Shown in pieces: positions 41,926 through 51,200 of a stretch of 64,000 nt of DNA (position 1 is the stretch's first letter; every line of letters begins with the position of its first letter). Position numbers and translations under genes: made by a program. The stretch spans positions 248,001 through 312,000 of the forward strand of contig CAZWLY010000002.1 in the NCBI GenBank assembly GCA_964634465.1, in the 5' to 3' direction. The notes beneath the pieces were generated by a model. It was not told where the DNA came from and searched no databases. It saw only the letters and a program-made list of their open reading frames with translations. The DNA comes from CAZWLY01 sp964634465. GTDB lineage: Bacteria > Desulfobacterota > Desulfarculia > G963662305.

Positions 41926-41938
41926 GGGCTATCAGCCC
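41926..41938 (-). promoter_or_regulatory. Hairpin in the etfA leader
   Basis: GGGCT-GAT-AGCCC, a perfect five-bp hairpin, lies between the etfA promoter and its start codons, at about the first transcribed bases. It could protect the mRNA 5' end or modulate translation. Confidence 0.35.
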
Positions 41939-41942
41939 CACA

Positions 41943-41971
41943 TATATACTTGTTCGTCCGGGCTTAGTCAA
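41943..41971 (-). promoter_or_regulatory. Sigma-70-like promoter before etfA
   Basis: TTGACT (41966-41971) and TATATA (41943-41948) are separated by exactly 17 bases on the minus strand, in the 101-base gap between etfB and etfA. It would allow etfA-fabG-acpP-fabF and downstream genes to be transcribed independently of acd-etfB. Confidence 0.5.
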
Positions 41972-42002
41972 TGTCTTGACTATCGAAGCACCGGCTCGGA
42001 GG

Positions 42003-42800
42003 CTAAACGGCCACCGTGATTATCTTGTCTTCACTGAGCCGCTTCAAAAGCCGCTCGGCCATCTCCTCCGGCTCGCCCTCCCAGCGCTCGCTGTTGGCCC
42101 TGGGCTTGGGGGCGAAGACCTTGACCACCTGGGTCGGCGAACCAGCCAACCCGCACCGGTCCGCCTCGGCGCCCACGTCGGCCGCGGTCAAGACCGGAAT
42201 GTCGAGCTTCTTGGCCTTCATCTTGCCCTTGAACGACGGCACCCTGACCACGCCGATCTCCTTGACCACGGTGATCAGGGCCGGCAGATCGAATTCGACG
42301 ACGTCGTAGCCGTCGTCCATCAGGCGCTCGACCCGCATCCTGCCCCCGCCAGAGCTGGTTATGGCCCGGACGAAGGCGACGTAGGGCAGGCCCAATCGCT
42401 CGGCCAACCCCGGCCCGACCTGGGCGGTGTCGCCGTCGATGGCCTGCTTGCCGCAGATGATGACGTCGAACGGCCCCAGCTTCTTGGCCGCCTGGGACAG
42501 AGCGTAGGTGGTGGCCCAGGTGTCGGCGCCAGCAAAGGCCCGGTCGGACAGAAGGGCCGCCTCGTCCACGCCCAGCGCGATCACCTCCCTGAGCGCCGCC
42601 TCGGCCTGGGGCGGGCCCATGGTCAGGGCGACCACCCGGCCGCCGTGCTCGTCCTTGAGCCGAAGCGCCGCCTCGACCGCGTACAGGTCGAAGGGGTTGA
42701 TGATCGAATCTACGCCCTGGCGAACGAGCGTGTTGGTTTCGGGATCGATCTTGATATTTTTGGTGTCGGGTACTTGCTTGACGCAGACCAGAATATCCAT
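42003..42800 (-). CDS. etfB: Electron-transfer flavoprotein beta subunit
   Basis: A 265-residue EtfB: MDILVCVKQVPDTKNIKI, the signature-rich INPFDLYAVEAALRLKDEHG, VIICGKQAIDGDTAQVGPGL (nucleotide/FAD contact) and the recognition-loop region PALITVVKEIGVVRVPSFKG. It forms a heterodimer with EtfA and binds the acyl-CoA dehydrogenase. Whether its flavin site supports electron bifurcation cannot be decided by eye. ATG 42800 lies 64 bases after the dehydrogenase stop. Confidence 0.95.
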   Translation of the reverse strand: MDILVCVKQVPDTKNIKIDPETNTLVRQGVDSIINPFDLYAVEAALRLKDEHGGRVVALTMGPPQAEAALREVIALGVDEAALLSDRAFAGADTWATTYALSQAAKKLGPFDVIICGKQAIDGDTAQVGPGLAERLGLPYVAFVRAITSSGGGRMRVERLMDDGYDVVEFDLPALITVVKEIGVVRVPSFKGKMKAKKLDIPVLTAADVGAEADRCGLAGSPTQVVKVFAPKPRANSERWEGEPEEMAERLLKRLSEDKIITVAV

Positions 42801-42864
42801 CCAACTCTCCGGCGGTTGATCTCCCCTGAGGATATTTATGGCTCGACCGGCTCGCCGGGCCGGT

Positions 42865-44022
42865 CTACTTGCTGCGGCCGTACTCCTTGTTCAGTTCCTG
42901 GCCGATGATGTTGCGCTGGATCTGGTTGGTGCCTTCGTAGATCTGCAGGATCTTGGCATCGCGCATCATCTTCTCGACCGGGTAGTCACGCATGTAACCG
43001 TGGCCGCCGAAGACCTGGACCGCGTCGGTGGTCACCTCCATGGCCACGTCGGACGGGAAGAACTTGGCCATGGCCGCCGCCTTGCTGACGTCCTTGGCCC
43101 CGCTGTCGATGTAACGGGCCGCGGCGTAGATCAGGGCCCGGGCCGCCTCGGTCTTGGCGGCCATGTTGGCCAGCATGTGCTGGACGGCCTGGAAGTTGAT
43201 GATCGACTTGCCGAACTGGACCCTGGTCCGGGCGAACTTGACCGCCTCGTCGAGCGCGCCCTGGGCCAACCCGACCGCCTGAGCGCCGACGCCGGGCCGG
43301 GACTTGTCAAAGGTCTTCATGACGATGATGAAGCCGAAGCCCTCCCGGGCCAGAAGCCGGTCGGCCGGGATGCGGCAGTCCTGGAAGATCAGCTCGCCGG
43401 TGGTCGAGGCCCTGATGCCCATCTTGGACTCCTTCTTGCCGAAGGAGAAGCCGGGGTCGCCGGCCTCGACGATGAAGGCCGAAGCGCCCCGGGGGCCCTT
43501 GGAGCGGTCGGTGATGGCGATGATGGTGTAAATGCCCGCCTCGCCGGCGTTGGTGATCCACTGCTTGGTGCCGTTGAGGACGTAGTGGTCGCCGTCCTTG
43601 ACCGCCGTGGTCTGGATGCCGGCCGCGTCCGAGCCGGCCGTGGACTCGGTCAGGCCGAAGGCGGCCAACTGCTCGCCCGAGGCGATAAGGGGCAGATACT
43701 TCTTCTTCTGCTCCTCGGTGCCGAACAGGATGATCGGATAGCTGCCCAGGCCCGAGGCGGCGAAGGCGGTGGTGATGCCGGTGCAGACTCGGGACAGTTC
43801 CTCGACCACGATGCAGTTCTCCAGGCAGCCGAAGCCCAACCCGCCGTACTCCTCGTCGATGGTGATGCCGAAGAGGTCGGCCTCGGCCAGATCCTTCATG
43901 ATCTCCCGGGGAAATTCCTCTTTTTCGTCCAACTCGGCCCGAACCGGGAGCATCCGCTCCTGGGCGATCTGGCGGGCCAGATCACGCAACATCTCTTGTT
44001 CTTCGGTGAAAAAGTAGTCCAT
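42865..44022 (-). CDS. Acyl-CoA dehydrogenase
   Basis: A 385-residue flavoprotein: MDYFFTEEQEMLRDLARQIA, the FAD loop AFGLTESTAGSDAAGIQT, KQWITNAGEAGIYTIIA, a middle RVQFGKSIINFQAVQHMLA, and QVFGGHGYMRDYPVEKMMRD with the catalytic Glu in QIYEGTNQIQRNIIG near residue 364. The family oxidises acyl-CoA or, with bifurcating Etf, reduces enoyl-CoA. The position of the Glu fits short- or medium-chain types; the chain length is not evident. It lies 53 bases after plsX, upstream of etfB and etfA, in the same order as carC-carD-carE. Confidence 0.93.
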   Translation of the reverse strand: MDYFFTEEQEMLRDLARQIAQERMLPVRAELDEKEEFPREIMKDLAEADLFGITIDEEYGGLGFGCLENCIVVEELSRVCTGITTAFAASGLGSYPIILFGTEEQKKKYLPLIASGEQLAAFGLTESTAGSDAAGIQTTAVKDGDHYVLNGTKQWITNAGEAGIYTIIAITDRSKGPRGASAFIVEAGDPGFSFGKKESKMGIRASTTGELIFQDCRIPADRLLAREGFGFIIVMKTFDKSRPGVGAQAVGLAQGALDEAVKFARTRVQFGKSIINFQAVQHMLANMAAKTEAARALIYAAARYIDSGAKDVSKAAAMAKFFPSDVAMEVTTDAVQVFGGHGYMRDYPVEKMMRDAKILQIYEGTNQIQRNIIGQELNKEYGRSK

Positions 44023-44075
44023 CCTCCCTCCGAAACCCCGTCAGGCGGCTGCCCCCCGCCTCTGGTTCAACCTGT

Positions 44076-45095
44076 TCAATGATCGACCTGGCCGCCGTGG
44101 GCGTTCGAGGCCTGTTGCTCTTCCACCGCCTCGGCCAGCTTGGTGTAAAAACCCTCTTCGACCCACGCCGCGGCTACCCGGGCCGCATTCTTGATGGCGG
44201 TGGCGTCGGAGGCGCCGTGGCAGACCAGGCAAGCGCCCTTGACGCCCAGAAGCGGCGCGCCGCCGTACTCGGCGTAGTGCATCATCCGGGCGAAGCGCTC
44301 GAAGGCCGGTTTCAAGAGCAGGCCGCCCAGCCTGGAGCGGGCGTCGCCGCCGATGATGTTCTTCAAAAGCTCTATAACCGTCATGACCGTGCCTTCGGTC
44401 ACCTTGAGGCAGACGTTGCCGACGAATCCGTCGCAGACGATCACCTCGGCGATACCGGCAAACAGGTCGCGACCCTCGACGTTGCCGATGAAGTTCAGTC
44501 CGCTGTCGCGAAACAGATCGTAGGCGGCCCGGGTCTGTTCGTTCCCCTTGGCGTCCTCCTCACCCACGGACAAGAGGGCGACCCTGGGCCGATCGTACCC
44601 CAACACCTTTCGGGCGAACACGTCGCCCATCACCCCGAACTGAAACAGGTGCCGGGGCTGGCTGTCCACGTTGGCTCCGACGTCCAGGACCACGGTCGAG
44701 CCGTGAAGCGACGGAAAGACCGTGGCCAGGGCCGGCCGCTCGATGCCGGGCACCCGGCCCAATATCAGCACCCCGCAGGCCATGATCGCGCCGGAGTTGC
44801 CGGCCGAAACCACCGCGTCGGCCCGACCGTCCTTGACCAGCTCGGTGGCCACGCGGATGGACGAGTCCCGTTTGCTCCGGATGGCCTTCATCGGTTTTTC
44901 GCCCATGCCCACCACTTCGGAGGTATGGTGGATCGGTATCTCGCCCTCGGCCCCATAGAGAGCCAGCTCGGCCCGGATCTCTTCCTCCCGGCCGACCAAC
45001 ATCACCTCCAGGCCCAGCTCCCGCTTGGCCTGAATGGCCCCCGCCACCGTGGCGGCCGGGGCGAAGTCGCCGCCCATGGCGTCGATGGCGATCAC
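44076..45095 (-). CDS. plsX: Phosphate acyltransferase PlsX
   Basis: A 339-residue PlsX, converting acyl-ACP to acyl-phosphate for phospholipid synthesis. Motifs: MIAIDAMGGDFAPAATVAGA, DAVVSAGNSGAIMACGV, VVLDVGANVDSQPRHLFQF and APLLGVKGACLVCHGASD. The start is GTG at 45093-45095 (GGAA just before), seven bases after the rpmF stop. In relatives fabH and fabD follow plsX; here acyl-CoA dehydrogenase does. Confidence 0.95.
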   Translation of the reverse strand: MIAIDAMGGDFAPAATVAGAIQAKRELGLEVMLVGREEEIRAELALYGAEGEIPIHHTSEVVGMGEKPMKAIRSKRDSSIRVATELVKDGRADAVVSAGNSGAIMACGVLILGRVPGIERPALATVFPSLHGSTVVLDVGANVDSQPRHLFQFGVMGDVFARKVLGYDRPRVALLSVGEEDAKGNEQTRAAYDLFRDSGLNFIGNVEGRDLFAGIAEVIVCDGFVGNVCLKVTEGTVMTVIELLKNIIGGDARSRLGGLLLKPAFERFARMMHYAEYGGAPLLGVKGACLVCHGASDATAIKNAARVAAAWVEEGFYTKLAEAVEEQQASNAHGGQVDH

Positions 45096-45102
45096 GTTCC
45101 GA

Positions 45103-45285
45103 TCAGTCTTCCGCTATCTCGAGCACCTGCCGACCCTTGTACATGCCGCAACTGGGGCACACCCGGTGGGGCAGCTTGGGCTCGGAGCAGTGGGGACACT
45201 CGATCAACTGCGGCGGAGTCAGGTAATCGTGCGCCCGGCGCTTGTCACGTCTGGTTCTGGATACTCGTTGCTTAGGAACGGCCAT
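45103..45285 (-). CDS. rpmF: 50S ribosomal protein L32
   Basis: A 60-residue L32: MAVPKQRVSRTRRDKRRAHD, then the zinc Cys of LIECPHCSEPKLPHRVCPSC and GMYKGRQVLEIAED. ATG 45283-45285 has AAGGAG eight bases upstream, so it can be translated on its own. The frame is continuous with the upstream yceD because a 19-nt tandem duplication removed the intervening stop (see that entry). Confidence 0.95.
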   Translation of the reverse strand: MAVPKQRVSRTRRDKRRAHDYLTPPQLIECPHCSEPKLPHRVCPSCGMYKGRQVLEIAED

Positions 45286-45852
45286 CTCTATCTCTCCTTT
45301 TCGCCCGAATCTCTCCTTTTCGCCCGAGCCGCTCTTGAACTTCGCCAGCACGGCCAGGCGGGGATCTATCTCTTCGGCGGGGCAGTCGCAACCGCCCTGG
45401 TTCAGATTCTTGCCGCAACTGGGGCACAACCCCCGGCAGTCCGGCCGGCACAACTCGACCATCGGCCGACTGAGCAGAATCTGCCCGACGATCAACTCCT
45501 CGAGGTCCACTTGGCAGCCCTCGAGGGGAATCTGGTTCAACTCCTCGGCCGTCAGCTCGTGTTCGAGTTCGGCCACGCCCGTCTCCGGGGCCAGCACCAG
45601 GTCGAAATCGAGCTCGACCGCCTCCTCGGCTTCCTCCAGACAGCGCTGGCAGGCGAAGCGCAGCCGGGCGGCGACGCGGCCCTGAGCCCGGTACATCCGG
45701 CCTTGGCGGCCGATCTCGACGGCGCCGGCCACCGGGCCGACGAGCGCCACCGGCTCGGTCGCGTCCCGCTCGAACCGGGCCGCTCCCTCGGGCTCCCAGG
45801 CCAGGTCAAAGGTCTTAGACTCTGACCCGAGGTCTGTCAAGTCCACAATCAT
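45103..45852 (-). CDS. yceD: YceD (DUF177) protein, now in frame with L32
   Basis: A 249-residue open frame. Residues 1-181 are a DUF177/YceD protein, normally encoded just before rpmF and linked to 23S rRNA biogenesis: RFACQRCLEEAEEAVELDFD, ELTAEELNQIPLEGCQVDLE, and the Cys motif CRPDCRGLCPSCGKNLN with CDC. Residues 182-189 (FGRKGEIE) come from the duplication, and 190-249 are the complete L32. Without the second 19-nt copy, YceD would end ...GEKER then TAG, two bases before the rpmF ATG. ATG 45852 has a GAGGGGCGG ribosome site. The product may be a read-through fusion plus free L32 from the internal start. Confidence 0.85.
   Translation of the reverse strand: MIVDLTDLGSESKTFDLAWEPEGAARFERDATEPVALVGPVAGAVEIGRQGRMYRAQGRVAARLRFACQRCLEEAEEAVELDFDLVLAPETGVAELEHELTAEELNQIPLEGCQVDLEELIVGQILLSRPMVELCRPDCRGLCPSCGKNLNQGGCDCPAEEIDPRLAVLAKFKSGSGEKERFGRKGEIEMAVPKQRVSRTRRDKRRAHDYLTPPQLIECPHCSEPKLPHRVCPSCGMYKGRQVLEIAED
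45290..45327 (-). repeat. Exact 19-nt tandem duplication at the yceD-rpmF junction
   Basis: The minus-strand unit TCGGGCGAAAAGGAGAGAT occurs twice head to tail (45309-45327, 45290-45308), followed by AGAGATGG. The unit contains the rpmF Shine-Dalgarno AAGGAG, so the ribosome site is doubled. Its length, one more than a multiple of three, shifts the frame past the ancestral TAG stop. Confidence 0.95.
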
Positions 45853-45956
45853 CCGCCCCTCTCACACTCAGCGGGCCGCAGGCATAAACCTAGCCCTCGG
45901 CCGGTCGAAACCGCCGGACGCCCCGGTCCTTCCTCCCGGCCCGCGGGGGTCACTAT

Positions 45957-45985
45957 ATAACACCTTCCCCCCCGAAACACCACAA
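45957..45985 (-). promoter_or_regulatory. Candidate promoter of the yceD-rpmF-plsX run
   Basis: TTGTGG (45980-45985), a 17-base spacer and TGTTAT (45957-45962, running into TATATA) on the minus strand. The boxes are moderate, but this is the only AT-rich patch in the 228-base gap before yceD. Confidence 0.35.
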
Positions 45986-46021
45986 AAAAAGGCCTCTCCG
46001 GTCCAAGCCCGGCCGGCGGCC
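45984..46021 (-). terminator. Probable intrinsic terminator of addB-addA-recD2
   Basis: On the minus strand AGGCC/GGCCT and inner CCGG/CCGG arms form an interrupted stem ending in TTTTTTT (45984-45990), about 60 bases past the recD2 stop. Confidence 0.5.
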
Positions 46022-46080
46022 TCCGCCGATCGCTCCCAGGACTCCCGACCGCAACCGGCGCTCGCCCCCGGAGCCCGTAG

Positions 46081-48276
46081 TCAGTCCCAGCCCTCCTTGA
46101 GCCGGCGGTCCAACAAGCTCAGCCGCCGCACCTGGCCGGAGCGGCCGACGGCCCGCTTGAGCATCTCCGGCCCGCCGATCATCACCGCCAGCTCCCGGGC
46201 CCTGGTCAGGGCGGTGTAGACCAGGTTGCGGCCGAGCATGATCCAGTGCTCGCGCATCAAGGGCAGGATGACCGCCTTGTACTCGCTGCCCTGGGACTTG
46301 TGAACCGACAGGCAGTAGGCCAGGGACAACTGGTCCAGCTCGTGGGCCTGGTAGGGGATGAGCTGGCCGTCCATCTCGACCAGCACCCCCCCGCCCTTGG
46401 CCTTGCCCGCCACCCAGCCCACGTCACCGTTGAAGACCATCTTGTCGTAGTTGTTCCTGGTCTGGATGACCTTGTCGCCCACCCGGAAGCGCTCGCCGGC
46501 CAGCCACTCGCCCCCGGGGTTCAGGGCCTGCTGGAGTTCCAGGTTCAGCCCCTCCACCCCGGTCAACCCCCGGCGCATCGGGGCCAGGACCTGGATCTCG
46601 GTGAACGGGTCCAGACCGAAGCGTTCGGGTATGCGCCGGGCGGCCATCTCGACGATCATCCGGGCCGCCCGGTGGGGGTCTTCCTGGTGGATGAAGTAGA
46701 AGTCGTCGCCGCCTTCCAGGTGAGGCATCAGCCCCTGGCGAATGCGGTGGGCGTTGATCACGATCCTCGATTCGGCCGCCTGGCGGAAGATCTCGGTCAG
46801 CCTGACCACCCCGACCCGCTCCGAGGCGATCAGGTCGGCCAACACCTGGCCCGGCCCGACCGGCGGCAGTTGATCCACGTCGCCGACCAGCACCAGGATG
46901 GTCCGGTCGGTCAGCGCCCGCAGCAGGTTGGCCATGAGCCCGATGTCGATCATGGACGCCTCATCGACCACCACCGCCTTGAAGTCCAACGGATGCTCGG
47001 CGTCGTGGGTGAAGCCGGCGTTGGGGGTGTAGCCCAACAGCCGGTGGATGGTCGAGGCCGGCCAGCCGGCGGCCTCGGAGAGCCGGCGGGCGGCCCGGCC
47101 GGTCGGCGCGGCCAGGGCCAACGACAGGTCCAGCTCTTGGTAGAGTCGAACCAGGGCCCTGATCAGGGTCGTCTTGCCCGTGCCCGGCCCGCCGGTAATG
47201 ATGGTCACCTTGTCGGTCAGGCATTGGACCAGGGCCCGGCGCTGGCCTTCGGCCAGGTCCACGCCCATCTTCCGCCCGGCCTCGGCGGCCAGTTCGATCG
47301 CCCGGCGGCGACCGACCGGGCCGGCGGCCCGGACCAAAGCCTGAACGCGGTGGGCCACCATCCGTTCGGCCCAGTAGAGGCCCGGCAGGTAGATCGCCTT
47401 GTAGTTGGGGCGGAAATCGTCCAGCCCGGCGTTGAGGTCCTCGGCCATCAACTGCCGCCGGGAGAGGAGCTCGGCCAGCCGGAGCTTGACCAGCCCGACG
47501 TCCACGGCGAGCATGTCGGCCGTCCGGGCGGCCAGGTCCTCGTACTCCAAATAGAGATGCCCGTCCTCGGCCGCCTGGGAGAGAACGTGGCGCAGACCGG
47601 CGGCCAGGCGCTGGGGCGAGGTCTCCGGCAGTCCCAGTTTGAGGGCCAGTTCGTCGGCTTTGGCGAAACCGACGCCGGCCACCTGCCGGGCCAAGAGGTA
47701 CGGGTCCTCCCTGACCCTGGCCAGGGCGGCCGCCCCGTAGCGGTTGAACAGCTTGGCCGCCAATCCGGCGGACAGGCCGTGGCCGCGCAAAAAGACCATC
47801 AGCCCCTCCATCTCCCGCTGCTCCTCGACGACCCGGGTGATCTTGGCCTGGGTCTTTTTGCCGATGCCTTTGATTTCGCGCAATCTCTCCGGCTCTTCCC
47901 GGATCACCTCCAGGGTCTTGTCGCCGAACTTGGCCACGATCCGGGCCGCCGTCTTCGGCCCCAGACCGGGGATCAGGCCCGAGCCCAGGTAGGCCTCGAT
48001 CCCGGCGGCGGTGGTCGGATCCTCGATCCGGAAACGACTGACCTCGATCTGGCGGCCGTAGGTCGGGTGGTGGCCGAACCGGCCCCAGAGCCTCAGTCGC
48101 TCGCCCGGCGCCAGGGCGCCCAGGGGTCCGACGGCGGTGATCTCACCCTCTTCGGTGTCGAGGACGGCCACGGTGAACAACGTCTCCCTGTTGGCGAAGA
48201 CCACCTTGACCACCCGGCCGACGACCATGACCTCCCGGCCGGGCTCGGTCTGGGCGAAGGGCAGCCGCTCAGCCAC
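46081..48276 (-). CDS. recD2: RecD2-type ATP-dependent DNA helicase
   Basis: A 731-residue superfamily 1B helicase. The N-terminal OB-like region and two helix-hairpin-helix repeats (GLIPGLGPKTAARIVAKFG, REIKGIGKKTQAKI) precede the motor: Walker A ITGGPGTGKTTLIRAL (about 345), Walker B VVVDEASMIDIGLM, LVGDVDQLPPVGPG, and a UvrD-like C-terminal SVHKSQGSEYKAVIL. RecD2 unwinds 5'-3' and is usually encoded alone. Here the start GTG 48276 (GGAGG six bases upstream) overlaps addA by eight bases, suggesting joint function with AddAB. Confidence 0.93.
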   Translation of the reverse strand: MAERLPFAQTEPGREVMVVGRVVKVVFANRETLFTVAVLDTEEGEITAVGPLGALAPGERLRLWGRFGHHPTYGRQIEVSRFRIEDPTTAAGIEAYLGSGLIPGLGPKTAARIVAKFGDKTLEVIREEPERLREIKGIGKKTQAKITRVVEEQREMEGLMVFLRGHGLSAGLAAKLFNRYGAAALARVREDPYLLARQVAGVGFAKADELALKLGLPETSPQRLAAGLRHVLSQAAEDGHLYLEYEDLAARTADMLAVDVGLVKLRLAELLSRRQLMAEDLNAGLDDFRPNYKAIYLPGLYWAERMVAHRVQALVRAAGPVGRRRAIELAAEAGRKMGVDLAEGQRRALVQCLTDKVTIITGGPGTGKTTLIRALVRLYQELDLSLALAAPTGRAARRLSEAAGWPASTIHRLLGYTPNAGFTHDAEHPLDFKAVVVDEASMIDIGLMANLLRALTDRTILVLVGDVDQLPPVGPGQVLADLIASERVGVVRLTEIFRQAAESRIVINAHRIRQGLMPHLEGGDDFYFIHQEDPHRAARMIVEMAARRIPERFGLDPFTEIQVLAPMRRGLTGVEGLNLELQQALNPGGEWLAGERFRVGDKVIQTRNNYDKMVFNGDVGWVAGKAKGGGVLVEMDGQLIPYQAHELDQLSLAYCLSVHKSQGSEYKAVILPLMREHWIMLGRNLVYTALTRARELAVMIGGPEMLKRAVGRSGQVRRLSLLDRRLKEGWD

Positions 48277-51200
48277 AACAGCCCTCCCCGGCCGAGTAGT
48301 ACGGGCAGGCCGGCCTCAGGCCCGCTTCCGGCTCGGCCGGCCAATCCTCGGCCTCCAGGGAGCCGGCGGCGGCCAGAAGCCCGGCCCCCAAGTCCTTGAG
48401 ACGGGCCTCGATCTCCTTTGATTCGGCCGGGCCGAAGGGAAGGTCGATCTCGGTCGGACCCTGGTCGTGGAGGTAGACCAGCTCGAGCCGGGGCGGCCGG
48501 CCCAAGGCGCGCTCGACGGCCAGGCCGTAGGTCATGAGCTGAAAGGCGTACTCCCGGCCACCGCCGTGGGGTCGGGCCAGTTTCCAGTCGATGATCAGCA
48601 ATCCGTCGTCGGTCTCGGCCAGAAGGTCGATCTCGCCGTTGACTTGGAGCAGGCCGCCGGCCAGGTCCAGGGCCAGGCTGAAAGGCAGCTCACGCCGGAT
48701 CCGGTCGGCCTCGAGGGCGGCTAGGCGTCGTCCCGCCGGCTCGACCAACAGCCTCTCCACCAATTCGATCAAACGGGCCTGCTGGGCCGGCGGCGGCTCG
48801 AAGTCCAGGGCCCGGGCCGAGGCGGCGGCCTGCTCGGCCAGATCGCCGGGCCGGGCGAAGTCGATCGATTCCAGCATCTTGTGCAGCCAGAGACCGAGCC
48901 TGGTCGGGTCCAGGCCGCCGGAGTCGCCGTTGCGTCCCGGCGGGCGCTCCTGCAAGAGCCTCCGCCTGAGATACAGCCGCGGGCACAGGGCCAGGTCTTC
49001 CAGGTTGGAAACCGATATCTCCACCCGTCCCGGCGGTCGGGGCGGCGACAAAACCCGGTCTACGATCGCCCGCCCCTCGGCTCGGGCCGCGGCGGAGGTC
49101 CCGTCCGTCCCGACCGCGAACCCGACGCCGGCTCGGCTGACAAAGGCGGCCGGCTCGGTTCGGCCCTCGACGCGGCGGATCAGGCCGTCGCCGTCCTGTT
49201 CGGCGAACCTCTCCAGGGCGGCCCGCCAGGAGCTCTCGTCCCTGGGTCCGGGCCTGGGGCCGGAAATTATCAGCAGGTCCTGGGCCCTGGTCAGGGCCAC
49301 GTAGAGCAGGCGGGCCTCCTCGGCCCGGTCCCGTTCTTCCTCCAGGAGCTTTATCCGATGAAAGGAGTCGGTCTCCACCCAGTCGTCGGCCCGGGGCGGT
49401 TTCAGTTTGAGGCCCAGACCCAGGCCGGGCCGGAGGAGGACCGGGGCCTGGCGGCGGCCGGCGCGGGAGCCGCCGCTCTGGGCCAGGACGACCACCGGGA
49501 ACTGGAGCCCCTTGGCCTTGTGGATGGTCATGATCTTGACCGCGTCCAAGTCCTCCCTGACCGGCGGCTGGACGATCGGACCGGGCGATCCGTCCGGCGG
49601 CCTGAGCCTGGCCACGAGGTCGAACAGGGCGCCGCCGCCCCGGCCGGCCAGGGAGCGGGCCGTCTCGATCAGGCCCTGGAGGTTGGCCAGCCGCTCCCGG
49701 CCCTGGAAGCCGGCCGTCAGCACCGCGCCCAGGTCGGTTCGCTCCAGGACGTGCTCCATCAGCTCGGCCGGAGAGAGCCGGTCCCGCCAGGCCGAAAGAT
49801 CGGCGATCAAAGCGTTGAATCGGGCCAGTTTGGCCGCCTGATCGCCTTCGAGCGGCGGTTTAGGTTCGTCGGCCAACACACCTGCGTAACGCTCTATTCC
49901 GCCGCCGACGGCCATCAGGCACAGGCTTTCGTCGCTCAGCCCGACCAGAGGCGAGCGCAACAGGGCGGTCAAGAGATAGAGGTCGTCGGGTCGGGTCAGG
50001 TACTCCAGGAGGTTGACCAGATCGACCGCCTCGGGTTCCCCCAGGCCGCCGCCCGATTTGACCAAGTGGTAGGGGATGGACAAGCGCCTCAAGGCCGTTT
50101 CGAGGGCGGCCGCTTGGGTCTGCTTGCGGAGCAGGATGGCGATGTCGCCGTAACCGAGCCGCTCCCTGTCGTCGGCCAGAGGTACGGGCGAGCCCTGTTC
50201 GACCAGTTCCTTGATCCGCCAGGCCACGGCCATGGCCTCGGCCTCCCTGGCCGCCTCGGCCGGTTTCAGGTTCGGCGTCTCCAGAAACTCGACACAGCCG
50301 TTGTTCGAGCCTCCCTTCCGGCCGCATTCCTGGCAGTCGGCCTCGGTGTGCTCGGCCTCGAAAGGCTTGCCGGCCCGGCCCAGGAAGTCCACGAAGAAGC
50401 GGTTGAAGAACTCGACCAGACCGGGCTGGGAGCGGTAGTTGCGGGTCAGGCGGACCACTCCGCCCTCCTCGCTCCGGCTCAACTCGGCGGCCAGGCCGGT
50501 GAAGACTTCGACTTCCGCCCCCCGGAAGCGGTAGATGGACTGCTTGGCGTCGCCCACCGCCAGCAGCTTGCACCGATCGAGGGTCAGCCTCTCGGCCGGG
50601 TCGTCGCCGATCACCAGCGGCCGGTTTTCCGTCTCGACTTCTTGCAGGCACCGGATGAGCTGCCACTGGAGCGGGTTGGTGTCCTGGAACTCGTCGACCA
50701 GGATCATCTTTATCCGGGCCTTGAGCCGCCGCCGGACTTCCGGCCTGGTGAACAACACCTCCCGGGCGATGAGCTGCAGATCGTCGAAATCCAGGGCGTT
50801 GAGCGCCGCCTTGGCCGCGGCGTAGGCCGCCTCCAACCTGCCCATGACCCGAATCAAGGCCTCGGCCGCCCTCAAGCCTTCGGGCTCGGCGGCCAGCCGC
50901 TCCCAACGCTTCAGTATTTCCAACAACCTGTTCTTGATCGGCGTGACGTTCTTGGACACGTGACCCTGAAGCATGGCCCGGAGGAACCGGACCTGGTCGC
51001 GGTCCAGGGGCCGGTTTTGGCTCTGGACCGCCCTTTTAAGCCTCTCGTAGCACTTGAGCTTGGGATTCAGCTTAACCGCGGCCAGTTCGGCCATGGCCGA
51101 GCCATAGTCGGTCTCGACCAGGATCTGGCGACCGGGCAGTTCCTGCCAGGCCCGATTCACGTGGGCGAGCAGCATTTCCGGCCGCTCGCCCATGGTTCGG

